From Channa striata (lineage: Eukaryota; Chordata; Actinopteri; Anabantiformes; Channidae), in contig CM065178.1 of NCBI GenBank assembly GCA_033026295.1, positions 22,273,781 to 22,337,780 of the forward strand: DNA of 64,000 nt, read 5' to 3'. Positions within the stretch are counted from its first letter, which is position 1. Each line of letters opens with the position of its first letter. The position numbers and the translations under genes are program-made. Positions 27,404-41,145 of the stretch are shown here, piece after piece. The notes under the pieces are model-generated. The model made no database searches and was not told the origin of the DNA. It was given only the letters and a program-made list of their open reading frames with translations.

Positions 27404-30400
27404 AGCATGCATTTAAGTCTCAGTCTATTTGTCCATGCTATACATAGAAGCCTGCAATTCAAAACTCTTCCTCCTTTCATGTGCTCATTTCCCCTCCGTG
27501 CAGTTGGACATTGAACCTCTGTATGAAGATAAGAAAATTCCCATAAGACGTATGGATTTGTTTAAAAATTGCTTAACATATTGTGAAATGGAGTAACTGA
27601 ATCAAGTCCATAGAAACTCCTGTAGATAAATTCTTTCTTGATTAGAACAACTTGCACTTCACTGTACTGCAGCTCACTAAATTGCCACATGCCATTTCCA
27701 AGGATGTTTTATTAAAACAACTTTATTGCAAATTCAATATTTCTGCAGAAGTATCCACTTGGTCTAAGGCTCACTAAATGTCCATGCCAATTTCCCTGCA
27801 CCAGAAGCTTCACCTCACTGAGCTGAAGCAGAGATGACTCTTATTTTGAAAGTCATCTTTCTGATGAGCAAGACTTACCTTTTGATAAATTCTTTTGAAC
27901 AACTTGCACTTCACTGCACTGCAGCTCACTAAATTGCCACATACCATTTCCAAGGATGTTTTATTCTGTAAACTACCTTGATTGTAAAGCTTTATGTAAC
28001 CGCAAATTATTATTTTTCAGGATGGGCTTCAGACTTGTATTTCCTTCCTCTGTCTTTCTAACGTGAGGTCCGAGCTCCTCAGGGTTCAGTTTGGGGAAAG
28101 GCGTAATAATGATATCGAGGGGACATTCCACATGTACAGATGGCAGCACAACCTAGGAAAATGTGACCTTTGACCTATGACCTGTCAATCAGTTGTGACT
28201 TGCCACATACTTCTTGCACAACACCTATTTGTAATAGCAACTGTCCATTTATGAATGAGAATTACTGCTGGAGATTGTGTATCCTGTTTGTGTGCTAATC
28301 TAATTAGATCCTGTGTACATCCACATTGTTACTGGGGGAAAGTAACGATATATATAGAGGAGATATGTCTGCGTGTACAGCATGCGGCTGCCTCATAGAT
28401 GGGACAGCTGAGCACTCATTAGTGTGTGTTACATGTCTGTGTGAGAGTGCTCTTCTCACATACTTTAAATTAGGATGTCACATTCGCCCACAAGAACTGC
28501 AGCTCTTATAAGCACCCAGCAAAATCACCTCATCTGTTTTACCTTCCGAATGTTTGCTGCAGGTCTGAATAAGCATGTGCTTGTAGAACGAGGTCGTTAG
28601 TGTCCTTATTACGGAGAGCCGGTGTGTTCGTACGTGCCGAGTTTTTGCAGCGGACTGTGTCTTGGCTGTGCCGCGGTTTGTTGTCGGGGAGGGTCTAGCA
28701 GGGTGGTTGGCACTAACACGGTGTTGCAATTTTGGCCAGTTTGTGTGTTTTTGCCAAGAGTTTCATGCTCGTTTGCTGGATGTTACACAGTGAAGCATCT
28801 TTTTTTATGTACTGCTTTGGATAAATTCCCTTGTGGTAAGATGTGTTTTTTTTTTTTTTTTTTTTTTATTGTTTTGGGGAAAAGAACAATAACTAATTAT
28901 TTAACCATAGGTCCAGGGTCTTTTTTTTTTTTTTGCAATTGTGCTGACATGGTATCTGTCACATTTTTTCAGGAAATTGGTCTAATCAAAGGTTGCGTGT
29001 ATAGATAATGTGATGCTACATCACACTGTGTAAACTGTTGAGGGACATGGACACTGTCTTATGAGGTATGTGGTCAGCTTACAATGGGCTACAATGAAAT
29101 GGTGTGTGTGTCCTTGTTAAATATAAGTTTACATTTTTTTCAATTTCATCAGTCAGGTGTACACTGGCCTTCTTCAATCCACAGTTCTTTTTCTGTGCAA
29201 AACCTGGCACAAAATGTGCATCTAAAGCTGCAACAAGGCATATTGGTTTTGAATTTGTTAAATAAAGCCGGTGTCTTTTGAAAAAAAGTCCACTATGCAG
29301 CAGGGCTCTAACTGGCAATTTGTTAAATCCAAACTGACAAACGGCTAAATTTGACCAGGTTGTAGTTACTGCAGCAACTTTAGAAGACGGCCACTTAATG
29401 TGACTCATTAGTTATTGTTGATAAACTTTTTAATATGTGCACGGGAAGCATTTTTTTGAAAGGATATCGCAAAGCCCTGCCAAAACAGCAGGAATTTTTA
29501 CAGCAAGTAAAACTTGTATTTTTCAAATGGGCACCTGACTGATGTTTCAAGACACACTTGGAAAAACGTGAACTACTTTTAGTGCTGAACATCCTCTTAC
29601 ACACCAGCCTGTCCTGGCCTTAAGAACGCTGCCCTTTACTTTCTTACCAAAACAGCTCTGAGAGTTGTGACTGTATTACAAGGCTTTGAGAGACACCACA
29701 GGCCCCAGGGGAGACTTGGTCTGTGGGCTGTGATCAGACATACCCACCCAGCCATCCCATCCCCACAGCCCTCAACACAAACACCCGCCGCCTCTACTGG
29801 CAAGACTGGTGTGTTATTCCAGGAAGTTGACAATACTCCCTCCACAGCGAGAAGGCTGGTACACAGAGCTGGGGAGGGGAATGTCTTGGTGGAAGTAGTA
29901 GTGGGAAGGGCCACTGCAGGAGGGTGGAGGCGTCAACTAAATTAAAGGCTTGGGTAGGTAAGTGGGATGCTTCTTCAACTGGGGTGAATGAGTTCACGGC
30001 GAGAGGACAGTCAGTGAGAGATGCCACTGAGTTGCCCGTCGTGATTCAGACTGTAGGCTCCCGTCCACACACGCCTGTACTCAAACAGCAAGAAATGTAA
30101 ACACGTGCGACACTGGGGAAGCAGGTGGGTGCAAGCGTTGGCCCCGTGCCTGGGTTTTTCTTCTTCTGTACTTTGTTTGCGTGCAACATTCATAAAAGAA
30201 AAGAATGAAACCAGATATGTGCAGTTAATCATGGAACTAATTTTGACAAAGAATTTCTTGTATAATTTTGGCAACAAGGCAGCTTTTATTGTTACAGCAG
30301 AAAGCTGTGCTCAGTGGGACCTAAATACGGTTGCAGGATGTGTTGCAACTCAGGTTGAGGTAAAAATACTCTGAAAAGCTCTCTTCTACACTTGGTGTTT

Positions 30401-33400
30401 TAAGGACACATGCAACTCTGTACATGGATCCTGTATAGATCAGTTTAGCTCAGGGATCCTTCCACCCCAGTCTGCCTACTTGCCTTTTGATGTTTTCAGC
30501 ACATTAAGTGCCATGTTTCAACATGTACCTTAAGTACACATGCAATTCAGCAACTTCATTTTTAAATTTTAGATTTTGATACACTGTGAGCATCCTTTTC
30601 CCCAAGACTTTTTTTTTTTGGCTGGTAGAGCTAAAAGCAAAAGACGAGGATAATCTTTTTTTGAAATTTGTGCCTTTTCACAAAGACAGCTTCTTTTTTT
30701 TTTAATCCTCAGGATGTTTCATGTGCAAAGAAAGACATTTGGAGTAGTTATAAAAACTTCAAAGGCATTCCGAAGTATGTCTAAAAGGTTAAATAATCCT
30801 CCTACAAACTTGCAGATTATCAGACCATCACTGTTTCCCTTGTTCCTTGGAAATGCACATGCATGGCTGAGGCATCTCTGAAATGATGAGGCTCGTGGGG
30901 AGCTCCCAGCCAGCAAACCACTAACAGTTTAGTGTCACTTGACAGCGCAGAGATACGCCAGGCCGACAACAAAGAACTAACAGCAATGAAGGCTGGCTGT
31001 TGGCTTGTTGTGCCACGACCCTTATGAGACATTTGAGATGTGCTTCAAACTACTTTACCACAAGGCACCATCGGAGCCTTTGTACAGTCCATGTCTTGTA
31101 GGAATAGAGCTGTTTCAGCAAGGATTTAAAAGCATGTTGGACAGGGTGGTCTCAGTGTTTCACTCAGTGTAGCATGATGAGGGCAAGAAAGAGTGACTGG
31201 AGGTTTGAGAGCGACGTGGTTGACGGGGGGTGGTTGTAACCCCCAATAATTTAGGGGGAGCGAGGAAAAAGTGGGTGTGGTAAGAAGATGGGAGCTGAAG
31301 GATCAAAGGCTCAGCGAATTGTGTCACGGACAGACGGAGAAGAATGGCAGTGGATGGTGTGACTTGCATTTTGATTTCCTTTGAGAGGTGGGGAGGATAG
31401 AGGGGGGTCAGGGGAGGTGATGGTGTGAGTATTCGTAAGTAGGGCCCTGTTTGGATCCCATTAACAACTGTTACCAGGTCACTTGATCATGGTGGAGGCA
31501 ACAATGAAGGACTGGGAGTTAGAGAACGTTTTGCAATTAACCTTTTTTGCTTTTGCAGTTACAATGTGCCTTACAGCCGCCTTTTTATTTATATGAAAAT
31601 GTGTTTAAAAACGTAATATTTTGCCATTCAAATGCTGCACACATGACTCAAAGCAATAGATGAAACGGACTACTTTCAAGTCCCTACTTAATTTCCACGA
31701 GTCCATTTTGTGCAATTGGATTTCCTTGAGGTTCTTGAAATTGTTTGACCTTTCGCCCAAAAGGCTTCTTCAGCTCTGAAAGGAATGAGAGGCAATCTCT
31801 GCTCTCACCACTTAATGGGTAATACCAAAAACACTATAGTATGGATAATTCTAGTATTATAACAGATACCGTAGTACTAAGAAAATGGCATTGCTTAGAA
31901 CCGCATCTCTACAGGTGGTTTTACAGACAGGGTTGGGGGTTATAGGGGGTGTGGCCAACTTGAAGCTTGAGTGACAAGTGGAGTTCAAATCCTCTCCAGG
32001 TTTTCATTTGTGGCCTGTGTAAGTGGATATTCATGTGAAAGGCTGCCTCCCCCAGGGGCAGTACAAGAGCCGCCCCCTGGTGGTACTATGGGGCACCGAA
32101 TGCCCCTCACCTAAAAGGATCGCAGCTAAGTAGCGCAAATTGGGGTAAAGTGGAGCAACCAGGTCTTTCCAGTACGTTGAGCATGTGTGATTTGAGGCCT
32201 AGTGGGGAGAGCTAGCAGTTTGAACACAAGAGATTTTGTTATTTTCTGTCTGTTTGTGTATGTGTGAAGGCACGTTTGCATTTGTGCCCATTATTGTTGT
32301 GTGCGCGCAGCCAGTAGCTGTGACCCATTTCACTAGATCACAGTCCCTCTATCCCTACATCCATCAACGCCTACGTCAACATCTGACAAAAAAGAAAAAT
32401 CCCTGTGGTGGAGATAATGGCCCTATGGCCAGCCTCTAAAATAACAACATGGCCCACAACAACAGCACTGCCTCATTTGAGTGCCGGAGCCCCCGCACAA
32501 TGGCCCAGTGTTCGGGACCCAGGGGCGCAGGCGGGGCTCCCTACTGCCATCCAAGCTGTTAGACAAGAAGGAGAGAGAGGTCATAACCACACAGCAAACA
32601 GCACTCTACTTCCTAGTCCTTCTTCAGAGGGACTGACAGTGATGCAGCCACTCCTTAGATCCCTCTTACCCCCATTCCCTCACGGCAGTAAAAAAGTTTC
32701 CTCAGTTGTTACGGTTTATAAAGTAACATTTGGAAGGGGTAGGCTGGGATATGCAGGTGGAATAGAAACCTGACTAGGTTATGTGCTTTTATCTTTGTCT
32801 TTCCCTTTAATTTTAGCATCCTCCAAAGGCTGAGAGAGCGCACACTCTGAAATTATCATACCATATGTATGTGCAACATACACCTGTGCTGCCGCACTGC
32901 TCCCGTCAGCCTTAGGCTAATGTATATTAGTCATCCAGAGCACAACAGTTTTCTTCTCACCTACATGTAAATGAGCAAAAGCAGCTTTAAGGAATGGCAG
33001 AACAAATTATTGAAATGCAGGCGGACAAGTTGAATGCATCCTGTGGATTTGTGAAAAGGTGTTTTGCGTCAGAGTGGGCTTGATTCATGACCCCCCTGTT
33101 GTTTTTTTTCCTTACTCTGTAGTGAGAATCATCCATTTTGTTTTGAAGGACAAGGGTTGCGATTTAAAAATGCAGCTTAGTCTCTCATGTTTCATCATCC
33201 TCACATTTGGCTGTGTGGGAGGCCTGAAGTGCAGGATTCAAGAACACGTGTTCTGTTTTCTAAAGGTGCAATTCCGAAGCTAACATAGTGTTTGAGAAAT
33301 ACGCATGTCTGCAACTCTGAATGTGTTTGCCATTGGTCTCAAATCCTTTTGATAAAAACCTTGAATCCCTTCAAGAAACAGGATTTCTCCAATTTTCCAT

Positions 33401-36400
33401 CGGTTCCATTTGTGCCTGCCACCTTGCGGGTAAAACTGATGCCAGTCTCAGATTTGCTCCCGAAGGCAGAAGGAAAAGATGCATAACAGCACACACTATC
33501 CACATTCCTCCATGCAATTCTACTATAGTCCATCTGATTTGCATTTGACCCTCTTAGTCTTAGCTAAGGCCTCTTCGAAAACCCTTCAGATCAGGGCTTA
33601 AGCCCTCGGCCTTGTGACATTGATGTTACTAGGCGGCTTTTGAATATCTCCTCACCTCAGCTGCTGATCATCTAACCTGCTTCCAATGTGCTGAAGTGGG
33701 GTTCAAAGGTCAGGGGGTCACAAGAGGGACAAGGGTATCTCGGGTCATCAACAGTGGCCCAGGGGCCAGGCTGTCCAAGGGCTCGGCGCCACAACGCTGC
33801 TTGATTAGGGTGTTATGGTCAGTGGGTTAATAGGATAAGTGGCCTGCAGGTCAGTTTAGCCCAGTTCTAATGCTAATACAGGAGCTCGTCTTTACTGTGA
33901 TGCCAGGGTCAGCTGGATCCAGAATTCTGGGACTTTGTTACAGTTTTAATCCAACTGTTTGAGCACATCGTCCTTTCACATCATGTCATTTCTGTAACAT
34001 GCAAACAAACACTTTCTAGAACTCTTCACCACTTTCCTGTCATGAAAACTCAACGTATTGAACATGCGTCGAAAGTAATGCTTTAAGGCAAATGTTTTTT
34101 TCAAGATTCCAAGTAAGAAGGCAGCCACCGCTTTCTTTTTTGGGCACAGACAGGGAGCCAGTGTTTGTGATGCCTGCCGTCCATTAGCTTTAATCTTCTC
34201 TAAAGACACTGTCGAGATGCTGGCTCTGCAGAGCTTTTTGGCACAAGGAACTGGGCCAATTTAGTGGCCTTAAGTGTAATGAGAGGACAACTTGGGATGG
34301 CGTGTGGACACTGATCAAACTGCGCATGTGAAAATCCAGCTTATACTTTTTAATTGACGAGAGAAGTTTAAATGTATTGAGTTACGGTGTGTGTGTGTGC
34401 GTGGACCAAATGGAGATGGCAGCAACATTAATCAGTTCCATTGATAAGAATAGAAATAGACTTAATCCCCCTTTCTTTAACAAGAAATTGCTTCTCATCA
34501 GCGTGCACAAATGCCAGTTTTGCATGTGTGGTGCTGTTCTTTGAGGTGTTAGACGAACTGTGCAACAGTACGTTTAGATCCGCTGGGATTTTTGGCCGTG
34601 CACAGCAAATACTTGTGAGATGTCTAAAGCTCTTAAGCTCTTGTGTTTCATTATGAAAAATAGGTGATAAGTGGATTATAGTGTAAATTGTCATATTCCC
34701 TCCATGGGGGGGTATCCAGGGGAGATTAGTTCAGTTCTAAGCTAGCAGTTCACCCTGGAGCAAATCTATAAGCCTGTGATGCCAGGACCTTTCAAACTTG
34801 TTGCACTGTGTGGGGCAGCTTTTCAACTTGGCTTGAATGGCTGCACATGCTACTTTGCTTCTTTTAATTAGAAGCATGAGACACTAAATGCCGTTTGAAT
34901 GTGACTAGTTTATCTTTTCAAAACCTTTTGTCCTGTTTTCTTTATCACTGGTTAATAGTCAGTAACTGTTGATATTTTTGCTCATCTATCCCTTGGTCTT
35001 TTTTTTTTATAGATGCATCCTTTGGGACTATGTAATAATAACGATGAGGAGGACCTATACGAGTATGGCTGGGTTGGAGTGGTGAAGCTGGAACAACCAG
35101 AGCTGGACCCCAGTTGTCTCACTGTACTGGGAAAGGTAATTTATGTACTTTTTAATGTTTTTGTTTGGTTTCGCTGTATAAATCATTATATATGGCCATG
35201 TCTTTTTTTTTTTTCTTCACACATGAGCGAACCTGCAGAAAACTGAAACAGTACAGCTGTGGAAACATTGCAGATAAATCAGTATCTTCAACTTTCAGAA
35301 GAGGCCAGTGAAACAGTAGTCCACTGCATGTCTATGCTGCACGACATGTGTTAGGGTGCAAGTGTAGGTCAGCAGAGCCATGCAACAAATTAAAAAGCAT
35401 CTTAATTTTTTTTATCTTTGCATGAAAGGAAGTAAAGGGAGCTCTGTAGACAGACACAGATGGATTAATTTGGTCCTTTGTAGTTACAGAGACGCTTCGC
35501 AAAGCATAATGTTTTTTTTTTTTAATATTTTGTTTGTTACTTCCCCTCACGGGGTGAGTGAGGGTGAACTGAATCCTTCCCTTGTTTCTCACCACCCCCC
35601 TGTCCCCATCCCCCGTCCCTCCTCCAGTGCCCAGATCCCTCTGGAGTCTCAGAGTGGTATTTTATCATGGTTTAATTAAGTGTTCCTCCTAATGGAATGT
35701 ACCAACATTCCCTGGAGGATGGGGGAGGCTGGTCGGCTATAGTCTCATTTATCCTGTGCAGGCCCGCTGACAGAAAGGGAGCAGCCATTCATAATTTAAG
35801 GAGCCCTTGTGGTGTATACACATGCTAATGGTGCATTCTCCGTGGCGGTGGTTGCTGCTACGTAGCAGATGCATCTTTTTGCTGAGACCTGCAAACTGAC
35901 CTAAAGTTCAGCACTAGACTGTAGTTAAGAATATATCACTGTCAGTGGTGGCTTCAGTGGCTGGAGACTAGTCGACTGAGGTGCCGTTTGTGTTTGAGGA
36001 GCAGTCTGTTCTAGAGGAAAAACAAGGAAACTATAATTAATTGAACTAGTCATTTATTTATTCATCCACTGCAACAGGTGTTGTAAAGAGAAACTGATTT
36101 TACAAATCGTAGTTTGTTTACAGGCCCTGGGGTACCACAGGACCTCTGTAGTCCACTCTTTACCTCTGAGGCTACCAACCTGAGGCAAATTGAGGCTACA
36201 GCATGATCTGAATATGTAATCTGTCAGTCATAGAGTTGCGTTGTGGGCAATGTCGGTGCCAGGTTACGGCGAGCTGAAGTAAACATGCCTACGTGGCACT
36301 TAACCTGCGTGAGCCATTTAAGACCAGCACATGCATTTGATAGGACGCCACATGATGAGGGCAGAGATGAAATACCAGGTCGAAAGATGGGACTGATGAA

Positions 36401-36905
36401 ATAAACAGGTGCAGCATGCAGAATGTTGTGGGTGCACGGCATGTGCTGGAGCCAAGCGAGCCATGAGGATTCTCCAAAGACCAGAGCCACACACCTTCCG
36501 CTCGGTGAAACCAGCCAAAGAAGTGTGCTAATGAGACGGCCATTTTTAATACATTCTGGGTTTGATGTTTTGCTAAGGGACACTGTAATGAGGATGACAG
36601 GAACCTTGTCCTGTGACCTTTTGGCCTTCAGCCAGCCTCCCTAACATGTCGACCAGTCCGTTTCCTCTGTGTTTATCCAGCCAGGACTATAATTAGAAGA
36701 GGGAAAGCCCATTGTTACATCTTGACAGACTCTCGCGCGGGGCCTGAACACAGCTGGGTGCTTAGCGTTGGCACCGCCGCTTTTGCCAGGCCAGACAGTG
36801 CACTGTTTACCCCCTGCCAGTCTGCTTACTCTCCCCAGACAGCGAAGCCACCATGCCCAGCCCCACTCCGGATACTTTGCCCACTCTTGTTCATGCTCGG
36901 CAGCC

Positions 36906-36944
<39 letters not shown>

Positions 36945-38968
36945 CTCTTGCCGTACCCAACTTGCCATGGCTGAACCCAAGAGCCCACTCCACTTTGCTG
37001 CTGCTTTGCCACCAACAGTGTTGAGAGTCTTGTCTGCTCAATTTAGATTCCATTCAATTACAGAATCGTAGTGAACGCACAAAATGGAACTGTAGAAGGA
37101 AGAAAAAACTGTTTACTCTAATCCATGTCTAAATATAAAGTGTCTGGGAACACAGGGCCCCCAGCTGTGCCTAGGAGCTGGTCAGCGCACAGCAATAGGC
37201 ATTCCCACTTTATTTATTGTTGGCTAATTATAAGGACGGGGCTTGCATTTAATTCAAGTGTCAAGTCCTAATTAGGTAAAAAGCACGTGGTCAGGAAGCA
37301 TTTTTGGACTATCACATCCAAGTAGCTAAACTACTTCAGGTGATCTTTTAAACGTGTCTCTGCTTCATTTAGAACTTTTTGCTTTCACCCGTTAAAAAAT
37401 GTGCAGATAACATTTTACTGTTATGCCATAAAAGTGACGTGTGCTCGATTCATGAGCTTTGTGACTCAGTGATTTCAGACTCACTGTGGCAAAGAGATTT
37501 TAGCAGTAGAGAGGGAGGCAGAAAAGAGGGCGGCTGTGTCGACCTCTGAAGGCCACATGTAGACCTCACTAAAGTGCTGGCGTGTCACATATACGTACAC
37601 AGTTTTTTCCTGCACTTCCTGTATGATTCCTGTGAGAGCTGCCGGACTGAGTGCCACAGCAGCAGCCACTCCTCCAGCGGCAGGCCGTTAGAGTTCCCGC
37701 TGTAGCTGTGTCGGAGCCGCTCTTTGAAGTGGTTTGTGTGCCTGAGCTGTCGTGCGATGCCAGGATAACACTGCAAGGTGCTAGGAGAGCATCGCTGCAA
37801 GTTTGTCGTTAGCTCCCGCTGAAGTCTCTGCTTTCTTTGATGCATTTGTAGATGTTGTAAATCATGCTCACACCTCTTCACGTATGCATCTGTTCTCAAG
37901 TTGAACTATTTATTGCAGTCAATAACATATTCTTGGTTGTCATTTCCTCCCTTCTTCTCTACACTGTCTTTCACACACATACACTGCGATTTTTGGCAAC
38001 TCTTCTGGAACATGAAATCATGCCGTTGGCTTTCGCTGGGAGGCCCAGGCTGGTCGGTGTCTTTGTCGCTGTGCCAGTGAGATATCTCCGCTTTCAAGTA
38101 CCACAGTGTCAGCGGCCACACGGGGCCTTAGCACGGCGGCTTTTCCCCTTTCATCCTGCCCCGGCTCTCATGTCATCAGCTCCTAGTCCCAACTCGGGTG
38201 ACCGAGGGAGGAAGGGCACAGCAGTGGAATGGTGGCGAGTAGCAAGAGGAGTGGGAGTTTGAGGATAGAGGGAAGGAAAGGAGGTTGGGTGGGGAGGGGG
38301 CTTCTCAAGGAGATGACGAAGGCAAATGTGTCTGGTTTGGTAAGTGGGTGGCTGGGATCTGTGTCTCGCTTGGTGCAGCAGAAAAATGCGACCCGTCCTC
38401 CCACACAGCCCTGCAGCTTGTGTAAAGCAAGCCTCTTGGCTGGCATAGCATGTAAAACTCCCTGGTATGTACTTGTTGTGTGTGGCCTGGCGCTGCCCTT
38501 GACCAGCTCGTCTCTGAACCATCATCAGTTCCACCTTAAACGCCAGCCAAAGACAACATTTCATCGCAGCGGAGCACAACTGGTCAGAGAGCGACCGCTA
38601 CAAAGCACTTTAAAATAACTGGAGCAACAAGAACATTTTCTAGATCTTTATTGACATATCCTCCCAGAAATAAAGCCTAGCTGCTTTCAAGTTTTTGCCA
38701 GGGGCACACAACCATAAAAAGTGTATCCTGTGTGGGAAGCTCTGTCTTTGACACACACACACACAAACACAATCCTAAAACCACAGTTGCCATGGAACAA
38801 TGCGAGCGGGCAGAGGAGTGTGTCTCCGTGTCTTTCTCTACCGTGGCCTTCGAGTTGGCACTATAGGACGGCAGGCCAGAGCAAACAGCTGCTGCGTCTT
38901 GGTGCTAAGTGGCTTTTGGACTCTAACTGTGTCTGGCATCTTAGCCAGAGCTGCAGAGAGCGTGTAGT

Positions 38969-39012
<44 letters not shown>

Positions 39013-41103
39013 AATTACAGGGATATAGAAAGTACACACGGACTACGAGGACGGTGTGTGCAGAAGAAAAAAAAAGAAAGAAATGGTAACAGACAGACGA
39101 GTGTGATATTGCTGGCGACTGGCTCAGAGCCTGGGGGCCAGGTTAGCCACCTTACGCACTCAGGTGTGTGCTGGAGGTCGTCCAGAGGCCGCAGCGATGC
39201 CAGTGAGGTGCGATGCTGCGGCCGTGTTGTAAAGACGCTTTGACACTGGATTGAACTGGCTGCGTCTTGGCCTTTTCATCCGGACCGTTTCCAGAACATC
39301 ACGTTTGGCCTTCGTGGACGGGGGACACGCTCTGATCGGGGGGGTATTTGTCGATCTGCGCACATGTGCACGCGTTAGCTCATCCACTGTTTATCGGTCT
39401 GGATGAAAAGAACTAGCAGGCTGTCAGATCAGCTTGTGTTTTGAAGCAGACGGCTGAATGACTCAGTATTCCTCACATCACTCTCCGTTTCTTTTTTTTT
39501 CATGCCGTTTCCTTCTCTCTCTCTCTGCAGAGATCGTAGTGAGAGCAGAGAGTCGTGATAACAGAAAGAAAGAAAATTGCTGTAGTTTTACACTCTGCAG
39601 TCTCAGGAGTGTTTTGCTAAATTGCAGCGAAGCCACAATAGTGATTGATTTACAAAGGCGGCTTTTGTTCGATACAGATGAAGCTTGGTTTTTTTTCTCA
39701 CTCGAAGTTTGTAAAAGAAATCTTTTCATAGCCAAGCCATAAGATGCTGAGTATCGATAAGACACTTTTCCCTCATGTTTGTACTAAAAATGATGGGGCT
39801 TACTTCTTTTCAGTTGAGTGCAGCGAATTGAAAGTCAATTTGTGGTTGTTTAAATCAGGGCATCTGTGGCATGGTGTAAAATGGAGGCTAATGTCGGAGA
39901 AAACTTTCTCAACTTCTCTGCTGCAAGCTGAGGGAGTTTTCGCTTGACTTAAAAATGGTTTTTCAAAGGCTTGGTGGAAATAGGTGTTGCTAAGTTATCA
40001 GGAGTCTAAACACAACAAAAAATCAACCACTGGCACTAAATCATGCCTAACTGACAAGTGTTTTCTGACAAATTATACAGTATCATAAAACATAATATCA
40101 CAATACGCAGGTGCGCTTGTTGTTTTTACGCCCCAACTATCCACCCTGGCAGCGTAACCCTGTGAAATGCATTCTTGCCTTCCTTTCCACCTGTCCCTTG
40201 CCACAAACATGCCAGGCGCTTTCGGAAGGTGCATCGTGGGGGGAGGGAGGGAAGCAGACGTTAAAAAAGAGGGGCGGAGCTGCAGAGAGAGGAGAAAAAA
40301 AGGCTTGGCCTCTCCTTTCATGTTCGTGTACGCCTCAACTTGCTCATATTATCTTGGCCGCTCTTCCTGGTGGGGTGTCGGTAGAGGTTTCCACTGTGAC
40401 CAGGCAGGGGTCTCCTTCGACGTTTCTGTATGTCACTTACACCCCCCCCCCACAGTACGAACCCTCTCACATGTTCTTACTCCCCCCCCCCATGCTCCAA
40501 AGAAGTGCCCCTCTTAAATCACCGCTTCACCACGTTTCACGGCGTTCGGAGGCGCCTGGGGTCCCACTGTGCTCGTTTCCATGGTCACTGGGAAGCTCCT
40601 TGTGTCATGTGGCTCAAAGTGAGCCGTCCCTGGGCCGAATTACCCAGCTTTCAATGGGAGGCCAAATGACCATTATTAGACTTCACAGCTCAGGCCCCTA
40701 TTTAAAGAGAGAAGAAAGGAACCCTGGGGACTTAAGATGAGAGAGCGATGGAGAGCGAGAAAGAAGGCGAGGGAAGAAAACAGAAAAGAGAGAGAGGAAA
40801 TGAGAGGAAAGAGAAGAAAGTGCAGTAAGCGCCACGGAGGAGTTGTTTTGTTTTTTCTCCACCCACATATTGATTTTTGTTCTTCACAATTGTTATTTGA
40901 AAGCCAGACACCAGTCACAGCTAAAGCTCTGCTGTCTGTCTGACAGCACCCAGAAAAGACAGGGCGGCACAGGATCAAAAGACGAGCCGTGGAAAAAGTA
41001 AATCTCAGAAAAGATAGGACCAGACATCCACCCACGTCAACCAAAGCCCCGTCTTTTCTCTCTTCATCTCTGTCTAAGCCTGTTGCTTTGTAGGGGAATG
41101 CGC

Positions 41104-41145
<42 letters not shown>

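Larger units (their letters stand above)
1835..35012 (+). other. znrf3: znrf3 intron 1 (33,178 bp)
   Basis: The donor is GTACGT at 1835 and the acceptor TTTTATAG at 35011-35012, phase 0. A very long first intron is typical of this gene. It holds microsatellites, old repeats and candidate regulatory motifs listed separately. Long open frames (for example at 1976-2608, 19922-20533 and 32405-32773) show no recognisable domain and have no splice or homology support. I see no nested protein gene on either strand. Stretches between the listed items (about 3000-5600, 5750-8850, 9550-10840, 11000-20000, 20960-22480, 28200-33690) look like ordinary unique intronic DNA. Confidence 0.93.

Noticed and set aside
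31730..31790. Words resembling a dispersed fish repeat (CTTTCGCCCAAAAGGCTTCT)
   Set aside because: Too short and isolated to define borders or a class.
35136..35246. Open frame continuing past exon 2
   Set aside because: Protein similarity stops exactly at LGK before the GTAATT donor; the rest is intron.
40111..40740. 209-codon plus-strand open frame in intron 2
   Set aside because: No ATG-led similarity, contains C-run translations, no known protein recognised.
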